The notes beneath the pieces were generated by a model. It was not told the DNA's origin. It did no database searches and saw only the letters and a list, made by a program, of their open reading frames with translations. 64,000 nucleotides of DNA from Cyrtodaria siliqua (Eukaryota > Mollusca > Bivalvia > Adapedonta > Hiatellidae). Made by a program: the position numbers and the translations under genes. Within the stretch, counting starts at the first letter, position 1; each line of letters opens with the position of its first letter. The stretch lies in the NCBI GenBank assembly GCA_037043455.1, contig JAWPHD010005571.1:96607-160606 (forward strand), read 5' to 3'. Shown here piece by piece: positions 56,674-64,000 of this stretch.

Positions 56674-58900
56674 TTAATTTTGAAAACGTTTTGTCTGTTT
56701 TATGAATTTGTGAACCTCAAAGAAAATGGTTTGATTTTGTTCATCGTTTAAGTTTTCAATGCCGAATAACAGTTTTGGGGTATTTATCGGATGATAAATA
56801 CGCGTATTCGCAAATAATTGTATTCGCTGATTTGTAAAAAGTTCACACCTGAAAAAGAAATGTTCGACATCTTCATATTCATTTCCACAGAGACAAAGAG
56901 GTGTATCCCGTAAATGATTGTTATAAAGATCTGCATTTAAATTACTACATTTGTTTCTAATACGTGCATGAATAACTGCTAGATACCTGTCACCATACAA
57001 GAAGAGCTTAGGTACAAGAGGGGGTTTGAAAAGCGTCTTAAGTTTGCGTTCAAATATTGAAAGTGTTGTGGAGTCGCGAATTGTCGTGTCTAACTCGTTC
57101 CAAAGTTTTAAAAATGATGGTATTATCGATCTAGAAGAAATCTCTGTACGACGTGACACGGTGACGAAGCCATTATTGTTTCGTATGTTATAGGGATTTG
57201 TTTTATTAACTAAAGAAGGAAATAATTATTTAAATATAGTAGTAAGTCGCCATGTTTTTCTTTATGAACCAACATTAATTTTTGGATAGTTCTGCGATTT
57301 GCCGATTTCGTTTAGTAAATTGTCAATAGAAACAGAACTTGTGAGACCGGTAACTACACTCGCTGCATCATATTGTATTCTTTCTAAAGTATCTTTTTCA
57401 TAGCTAGTACAATTGTCCCATACTATTGATGCATATTCTAAAATCGGTCGTAAATACGAAATGTATATTTGGTTGAGAGTTGTTCGTTTTAATTTAAATT
57501 TAATCATTCTCATTGAACATAAGACCTTGTTAGAAGAAGTTACAATATTTTATATATGCTCATGCCAAGATCCATCACGACTGAGTGTAACTCCAAGATG
57601 TTCATGGTGTTCAACAAAATTTAACTGAGTAGCATCAAAATATAAGTTGGGTTGAATGGCATTTGAAAGAGAGAATAGCATGGCTTTATTTTTTGACGGA
57701 TTAAATTTACCAAGTCATTTATTGACCAATCCAGGATTCTCTGCAGGTCATTATTTAAAGTGCTTTGCAAATAACTAGGGTACGACGTGGATATAGCTCA
57801 AACAATATCATCATGATCATCAGCGAATAATCGAGTAGTGCTAAGAAGTGAGTCTGCAATGTCATGAACGTAATTGGTTCCCACTACTCCGGCCGATAAA
57901 GGCTCTGGGTATTGTTTAACCACCCATAGGATATGTCGTCTGCTTTTTAATTTAGTCTTTTGGCTGTTACGTGTGATGCGCAGGCTTCATAACCGCTGCT
58001 CCCAACTAAATTCCATTTTGTTTATTTCGTTCTTCGGGTCATAGAATTTTGTTAGATACTGGGACCATACGCCGCTGGACATGGGGGTGTAATAAGTATA
58101 AAAGTCGCTATGTCCACCGACATATGCATGCCATCTACAGGATGGTTACAATTCTGTACTATTGAGTTTATGAATATTGAGTTCTGCTCAACCCGGGGCT
58201 AGCGGCGTGAGCGGTAGCAAGCATATTTCACTACCGTTCATGAACTCCTGTTCGATCAAATCGAGACTGCAATATTTCGTTTGTATCGTGTTAGGCCGTT
58301 TCCATAGGTCCACTCTAATACTCTTTTAACATCCGAAAAGGACGATCCGACAAAACCTTTCTGACTACGATCTTGTAAATAGCTAGATAGCCGATTGAGT
58401 AAGTTTCTTGATAGTACCATACTTCTGAATTTTAAAAATAAGTCCTCGATGCCAAACCCTTTCAAATACTTTAGAAATATCACAAACTATCATGCAAGTT
58501 AATTTCTTTTCGTCAAAGGCTTTACAAATGTTGTGGTATATATCAATCAATTGGAATACCGTGGAATAACCGGGTTAGAAACCCGACTGTTTTTTCATAA
58601 ATTAAATTATTAGAATGCAAGAAATTATACAAATATTTAAACACTACACGTTCCATCACTTTTCCAACACAACAAATCAAAGAGATAGATTGGTCTATAA
58701 TTCGAGGAAATATCCTTTTCATCATTTTTAAATAAGGGCATAACGTTTGCTAATTTCCAACAACTTGGGTACACATTGTTTTGTTTAGATCGGTTAAATG
58801 AAATACAAAGTGTTTTACATGTCGTCTTATGAGGTTTCTTATAACATACGGTGACTGATCGCATCGGGTCCGCTAGCTTCATTTATAACCAAGTTAGACA
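56674..58900 (-). pseudogene. LINE reverse transcriptase remnant, minus strand
   Basis: In minus-strand order the pieces are: NVYPSCWKLANVMPLFKNDE (58637-58882 frame), SLICCVGKVMERVVFKYLYN (58543-58725), FLKYLKGFGIEDLFLKF and SSYLQDRSQKGFVGSSFSD (58256-58483), then RLFADDHDD with the catalytic FADD box at 57816-57827, YLRPILEYASIVWDNCTSY (57262-57513), and a C-terminal region LCLCGNEYEDVEHFFFRCEL with Cys/His cluster (56674-57159). This is the order of a jockey/CR1-like LINE RT. Frameshifts, an insertion (about 57990-58250) and missing parts make it dead. The 5' end is truncated. Confidence 0.82.
57990..58250. repeat. dispersed repeat inserted in the LINE
   Basis: Breaks the RT homology. It includes the second copy of the 3395-3515 repeat (ACTGGGACCATACGCCGCTGG) and, at 58180-58250, sequence that in inverted form occurs near 31780-31850 and 39810-39895 (GTTCATGAACGGTAGTGAAA, CCCCGTGTTGAGCA). 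A chimera of two repeat fragments. Confidence 0.55.
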
Positions 58901-59126
58901 AAACGTCTGATATATATCTGATACATTATGCTAATATTTATTATTATTACATAGTGAATTACGCGTTCATATCAATCTAAGATAACACAAAAACGTTAAC
59001 ACAATTTCCTAAAAGTATTCCTTTTAAGGCCTTATCCATTGTTATTATACAAAAATAAGAGTTTAAATGAACTTTTGTAACTTCAAACCCTCATTCATTT
59101 TTACATTGAACTTCACTTTTCTTCAG

Positions 59127-59261
59127 GTATCTATTGGCCTGCGTGGGCTTCTTTCCGAGAAAGTATTACAGGCGGGAGAAAATAAGTACTTTGAGACACT
59201 GGAAAGAATATTACAAGGGAAGATGAAAGAGTCCGGCAAGGATTTGAAGGCTAACCGCTAT
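59127..59261 (+). CDS. host gene exon, last visible (phase 0-0)
   Basis: CACTTTTCTTCAG|GTA...TAT|GTAAGT, 135 nt. It reads VSIGLRGLLSEKVLQAGE, then NKYFETLERILQGKMKES and GKDLKANRY. It is helical and basic with no domain recognised, and its phase matches 55319. Since it ends with a good donor and no terminal exon is seen before 64000, the gene continues beyond the window. Confidence 0.7.
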
Positions 59262-61214
59262 GTAAGTAGTTATAACCACCTCAAACACAGTTGAAGATGG
59301 TATACTAGACTAAGTCTGATCGTCTTCTTCTTTCAGCTTATTAACTTGAGAACGCTTTAGTTAATCAAACTAACATTAATTTTTACACACGGTAGTGGTA
59401 ATACAATGAATCAGTTCGATTTTCGGTGTCGTTTGGCTATCAGCTCAGACATTATTCCCTTAACTGATAGACAAAATGTGAACGTTGGGTTTCCGCTCAA
59501 TAACTAAAGCGCTGTAGTGGTTATATCAAAATCAATAGAGCTAATTAGATAAGTAACGTACGAATGTTTTCAGTCAGTTTGGTTATATGTTTTATATACG
59601 GATATATATAACAATAACATTATTTCAAAAGTACATTATACCTTCGTTCGCGATTTCAAAGTGCTTCAGTGATATTAGCGTAATGCTATGTTCCGTCACT
59701 CTCAAACCAACATAATACCAACGAGAAGTCTAAATAGTATATTTCATTGAGGACTCAATATACAGTAGTAAGAATGTAGCTATTTCAAATACAAATACTA
59801 CCGCACCTACAGAAGAGAAATTATAAATTAAACATAGTTATTGCAAATACAAGTACTTCTGAATCTACAGAAAACGTCAGTCGAAACTTATCAACACAAC
59901 TAATTGCTTATCAATAAATAAAACTCCTAGTTAAAGCAGAGCGGAAATTACTGGCAATATACAACCGCATCAGGATACAGAGAGACACCTCAACACCTGT
60001 ATCGGCTCCATGACAGGCACGTAGCGCGTGCTTATCGATAGACATTAATATTTGATATTCTTCAAAAGTAACTTAATTATATCACCTGAGCAGAATCATG
60101 GTATCCCAAGCTGAAAGGCATTGCATAATTTAACATGTTTAAGATGTTGCTGATAAAAACATAATAACTTTACCAAACAATAAGTCATCGCATAGCCAGC
60201 TAAAAGACGAACTTTCAGTACTAAGAATACACACAAACGTAATATAAAAGCAGAAAAGGAAATGAAGCACTCCAGGACCACAGTCAACCTAAAACATGCC
60301 TAGAAACTATAGCAGTAATGGATAGGAGGCAAGGTATGTGACATCACCAAGAAAAGGGGTGGACAGTATGGCTACCGCCCTGGAACGGTCAGTAGCAAAA
60401 CGACCGCTGTTGGTTAAACCAGGTCCTAGGATGCACCTAACCTCACTCTTATCCTAGTGTCATCCCGATAATCGGAACAGTGTAAATAAAGAAATCCCCG
60501 CGAGATTATATCATCTAAGAGAAATAAACACTTCTATACATAACGTGTTTTTAAAAGATCGTGAAACCCGGTAACCCGAAAAATAGTTTCAGAGTCCAAT
60601 ACATGTTTTCAGGGTGTATATGTAACTTGATACATTACGTGGTCCGAGTATTAAATTTCATACCACATCCAACCACTTCTCCAAGAAGCGAAAACTGGGT
60701 TGGCTGGGGTATGAAGTAAAACCTTTATTTCGGCTTACAAAGTTTGCATATTGTAAAATTAAAACATTTACAATGTAATAGGTAATTTTAACAGGTTGTC
60801 GCATTATTTCAGTAAAACATGTCTTTACATGTGTTTTATTGTCGAAATATCCGTTATAAAATCCTTTAATATTAGTTTTACCATCGCGTAATGGAGTTAA
60901 GGCGGGACCACGTAAAGAACAACTTATTTTCATTGCTTCGAAACAGCCTAATGACATTGCAAATACATGTTCCTTAGAATCCAAATAACTTATAATGATA
61001 TTTAATTCATCTACCTGCGCTGGAATGTTGTAGGTTTTCCTAAAGAAAACTGCAACTAGTTCCTATTTGTATTTAATAATTTCATATCTGTAGGCAATAA
61101 CGCCTTATTGGATTCACGTTCGTCATTTGTATTCAGTAATGATGCAGATCATTTGTGTTGTGTAATAACAGTATGGGTAATATGGGGCATAGTCTAAAAC
61201 AATGAGTTGAGTAT
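59262..61214. other. intron after the last visible exon
   Basis: AT-rich, without supported exons. It contains the repeat at 60245-60515. A 108-codon minus-strand frame (60658-60984) has no motif or splice context and is not called. Confidence 0.45.
60245..60515. repeat. dispersed repeat family 'GGGTTGACAATAGGGCTACC', copy 5
   Basis: CCACAGTCAACCTAAAACA, GGACAGTATGGCTACCGCCC, TTAAACCAGGTCCTAGGATG and ACAGTGTAAATAAAG in the family order, moderately diverged from 33405-33710. Confidence 0.7.
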
Positions 61215-61395
61215 TAATATGGAGTTTTGAAGTGGAGTGCTGGAAGTCGCGGGTTTGAGTTTCGCCGGAGTTACTAAGTTTCGTCGGCTTGTTCTTGGGC
61301 ATGACCATTTTCCTGAGCCCCGTTCGTTGACTGGGAACGTAAAACGGGCGGTCCAGTATATCAGGGTTTATCATCACAGTGCGTTAAAGAACCTT
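61215..61395 (+). mobile_element. degraded tRNA-derived SINE
   Basis: A decayed head with B-box-like CGGGTTTGAGTTTCG, then TTGTTCTTGGGCATGACCATTTTCCTGAG and CGTTAAAGAACC, landmarks of a SINE body. The A-box is poorly preserved. Confidence 0.45.
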
Positions 61396-61744
61396 AAAGA
61401 ATGTATTAGTTAGTAAGAGTAGAGCATGCTCCCGAATGCTTTTGTTAACCATAAACACAAATTGTATATTAGTAATATCAGCAGTATTAGACGTGATCTC
61501 GTAATACCAGCAGCAGCCGCCGCAGCAGCAGTAGTAGTAGTAGTAGTTGCAATTGAAATGCATTTTTGTTATTACTACTAAAGATGCAGCTGCGACTGAT
61601 GTTGCTATACCTATATGCCTACTACGTATCACTACCACTTCTAGTACTGGTGATGATGCTACCGTAATATCACTACTTTGTTGCTAGGGCTATTTCTATT
61701 GTGTCTACTGAATCCTTTTACTCCAGTATTACTACCGCTGCTGC

Positions 61745-61757
61745 TTGCCACTACTAT

Positions 61758-61815
<58 letters not shown>

Positions 61816-61834
61816 ACTACTACTACTTCTACCT

Positions 61835-61867
<33 letters not shown>

Positions 61868-61993
61868 TTGCTACTACTAAAACTACAATTACTACTACTA
61901 CTATTACTACAACTACTACTTCTACTATTACTACTACTACTACTACCGCTACTACTACTATTAATACTACTACTACTATTACTACTACTACTG

Positions 61994-62027
<34 letters not shown>

Positions 62028-62033
62028 TATTTG
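61745..62033. repeat. compound trinucleotide microsatellite, (ACT)n and (CTG)n
   Basis: Nearly 290 bp of ACT units with a pure CTG block (about 61790-61815) and single-base variants (ATT, TCT, CCG). It generates long low-complexity frames on both strands that are not genes. A related GCA/GTA patch lies at 61505-61550. Confidence 0.9.
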
Positions 62034-62439
62034 TAATGTAAATTTAAAATATGGAATACAAATGTAGAGAGTTTGCGTGAACATAATTTGATACAATTGT
62101 TACAACACCTTTAAAATATTAAATCAATTTAGATATATATTTTTTTTTAATTTTTTTTTTTTCTGAAACTTCCATAACATATTCATACAGAACATATATA
62201 TATATAAATGTTATTATTATTTACCGATATCATGCAAAATGTATATATTCATTTTTGATAAACATGTAACTCACTACATTCTTATTGTGTAAATATACAT
62301 ATAACAATAATAATATGATGTTACTCTGCAAACAGATTACTGGAGAAGGGAAATGTTAAATCATGTATTCATGCATTTTATGTAAAGATATGCATTTGTA
62401 TATTTTCAATTATGCATATATACTGGAAAAAAAAAAAAT

Positions 62440-63010
62440 TAATAAGTTCAGCAAGCTTTAATGTACTTTTAGCTTAAAGAGATTAAATACTATTTTATAA
62501 TGTGAAATATTATAAAACATTTGCATGCCATAGGGTGATCTTCTCTTTCACTGATTTGTTGTGATCGTAGTTATCTCCCATTTACTTAAAACCGCGTATT
62601 TCATATTTCAAGATGATATATATTAAAGAACATGGTAAAACGTCACTAAATAACAGTTCTAGGTTTCAAGTTAAAAAAAACACACAAACTCTATAGATAC
62701 TAAACCTTGTCATTATATATGTATCAATTTTATTTTTTTTAAAAATAATTGAAATTACCTCCCTTTACATTGAAATAAAGACTAAATTATAATATCTGTG
62801 AAGCAGGTAGATTAAAACGTGTTATTTTTTTTCAACTCAGATATCGTTTCAAACATAATGTCTGCATATATCTGCTCCTTATGTTAATTATATTGTAAAT
62901 GACTGCCACGCATGGCCTAGAGTATGTGCAAATGAATTTGCCAACCAATTTACTTGTTAATCTTTTTTTTTTCTCTCAGCTCATTTATATGGTTCGTATA
63001 ATATAATTCT
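62440..63010. repeat. intronic repeat, copy 2 (copy 1 at 2495-3060)
   Basis: Same orientation and order of landmarks as copy 1, with scattered indels. The sequence upstream of it (62040-62440) contains no TRADD-N-like exon. Confidence 0.7.
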
Positions 63011-63149
63011 GTATACTATCGAATATGCACATTAGGTATTTTATGTATAAATATGCACCAATATCAAATATGCACCATATATGTATTTTATATAGACCTG
63101 CAGCAATATATTATCAAATATGCATTATTGTATATTTCACTTATATACA

Positions 63150-63925
63150 TGTATCAGCTTCATTTCAAGTACTTTTAAATTTGTATATGCTATCCACTTT
63201 TCCACTTTGCATAAAGATATAATATGTTTTTTAAAAATATTTAACAATGGGATTTGTAATTGCATTTTTTGTTGATAAATGAAAAATTTGGCCTGCAGGA
63301 GTATTTTGCTCAAAATGTTATCAAATTTATTATTTCCAAAAGCCTTGTATTACATTTATGCCTGATGTATTCTGCAAGGTATAACCAAAACTGTTTTCCA
63401 AAATAGGTAATGAATGGTTTCAGGTAAAATATTGCAAAAGCTGCAAACATTGTTATCTAGAATATTCATTTTAGTCAATAAATATTTAGTTCCCAAAATT
63501 CTGTGGTTGATTCAATATTGTAACCACAGTAGTTTAGGGTCTTTCGTTATTTTGAATGGTATTGCATATATTGATTCAAATTTATAATTAGGTACAGTTT
63601 TAACTTCATTTTTCCATTTTATTAATGACTTGGGGTAAATGTTTTTGTAATTAACACATCATAAATGAGTCTACATCCTTTACTGTGCTTTTGAATTAGT
63701 GATATGGTAAGAGGGCGTAAAGGGTTTGGGCTATTGCTGGGTAGATGAGCAAAATTTAATTTAGCCAAGTAGTTTCTTATAGCAGTAATAAGACCTTCAT
63801 ATTCTAAGAAATTAGACCTAATATCATACTGATCCGTGAATTCTCTGTAGGTAAAAAGGTTTCCATTCGTGTTTAAAAGGTCGTTAATTAATAAAATACC
63901 TCCTGTATACCATCTTCTAAAATCA
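63150..63925 (-). pseudogene. LINE ORF2 3' fragment (L1/Tx1-like), minus strand
   Basis: In minus-strand order: FRRWYTGGILLINDLLNTNG, YREFTDQYDIRSNFLEYEGL, WKNEVKTVPNYKFESIYAI, a Cys/His cluster CSFCNILPETIHYLFW, and a C-terminal ILLQAKFFIYQQKMQ piece. WYxxGIxxINDLL and CSFC...HLFW are C-terminal landmarks of L1/Tx1-type LINE ORF2. It has at least one internal stop (TGA in QY*INH) and two frameshifts. The terminal 75 bp of the window beyond it show nothing. Confidence 0.75.
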
Positions 63926-64000
63926 ATTTAGATATAGTGAATACAAATATGAACCATTGAATATGCATGTAGAGATTTGGCATACACTAAAGGAATCCAA

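Noticed and set aside
60658..60984. 108-codon minus-strand ORF
   Set aside because: No motif, no splice context and no copy elsewhere in the window. It is antisense within the host gene's intron region.
61659..62096. Long Val/Thr/Leu homopolymer-like ORFs on both strands
   Set aside because: They are translations of the trinucleotide microsatellite.
1..64000. CRISPR arrays, operons or bacterial mobile elements
   Set aside because: No short regularly spaced direct repeats of CRISPR type, no Shine-Dalgarno-led gene runs. Exon-intron structure and retroelements point to an animal genome.

Overview
The window looks like one stretch of an AT-rich invertebrate nuclear genome, most likely a bivalve or related mollusc. 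The evidence for this is the intron/exon organisation with GT-AG splice sites, the dense mixture of DIRS, Ty3/gypsy, LINE and Penelope-like remnants, tRNA-derived SINEs and small inverted-repeat (MITE) elements, and two divergent domains resembling the TRADD N-terminal fold that is expanded in molluscs. The species assignment is inference; nothing here is bacterial, and long ORFs are mostly transposon-derived.

The backbone is a single very long plus-strand gene that enters from the left and leaves on the right (about 977 to at least 59261). Its exons were found by joining splice sites and reading phase, not by ORF length. A short phase 1-1 exon (977-1045) and two phase 1-1 exons (1384-1797, 2090-2431) encode the TRADD-N-like domains. 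A 1-0 exon (4672-4835) then switches the gene to phase 0. From 6434 to 53744 there is an array of tiny phase 0-0 exons of two kinds. Module A is 42-45 nt (MLEDxVKKDIEPPST type) and module B is 63-72 nt (MDTxIGQLEDE...GGT type). The order is A A B A B A* A B A A B A B B, where A* has lost its 3' splice site. Three further exons (54745-54842, 55238-55319, 59127-59261) continue the frame with a Ser/Thr/Pro-rich stretch and a helical tail. All joins are phase-compatible. If every intact exon were used, the window would supply 2003 coding nt, of which 699 nt (233 codons) come from modules spread over 47 kb. No first or last exon is visible.

The introns between modules are copies of one another, so the array grew by tandem duplication of genomic A-B units. 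One large block (about 29.5-38.2 kb) recurs at about 38.2-50.5 kb. Because paralogous introns give empty sites, many insertions can be delimited to the base: a Tc1-type MITE (10423-10681), a SINE with an 11-bp target duplication (7412-7627), a DIRS element (about 40299-44400) itself hit by a TTAA-flanked MITE (41771-42118), and a minus-strand Ty3/gypsy element (11965-23641).

The gypsy element has two LTRs, a tRNA-Leu primer site, a polypurine tract, gag, zinc knuckle and protease, but no recognisable reverse transcriptase or integrase. Inside it sits a 5.6-kb AT-rich segment with an apparently intact two-exon minus-strand gene (17711-21453) for a 441-aa chromodomain plus SAP-motif protein.

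The right side holds a degenerate minus-strand LINE (56674-58900), a last host exon, a trinucleotide microsatellite (61745-62033), a second copy of the intronic repeat seen beside the second TRADD-N exon (62440-63010 versus 2495-3060), and a second minus-strand LINE 3' fragment (63150-63925).
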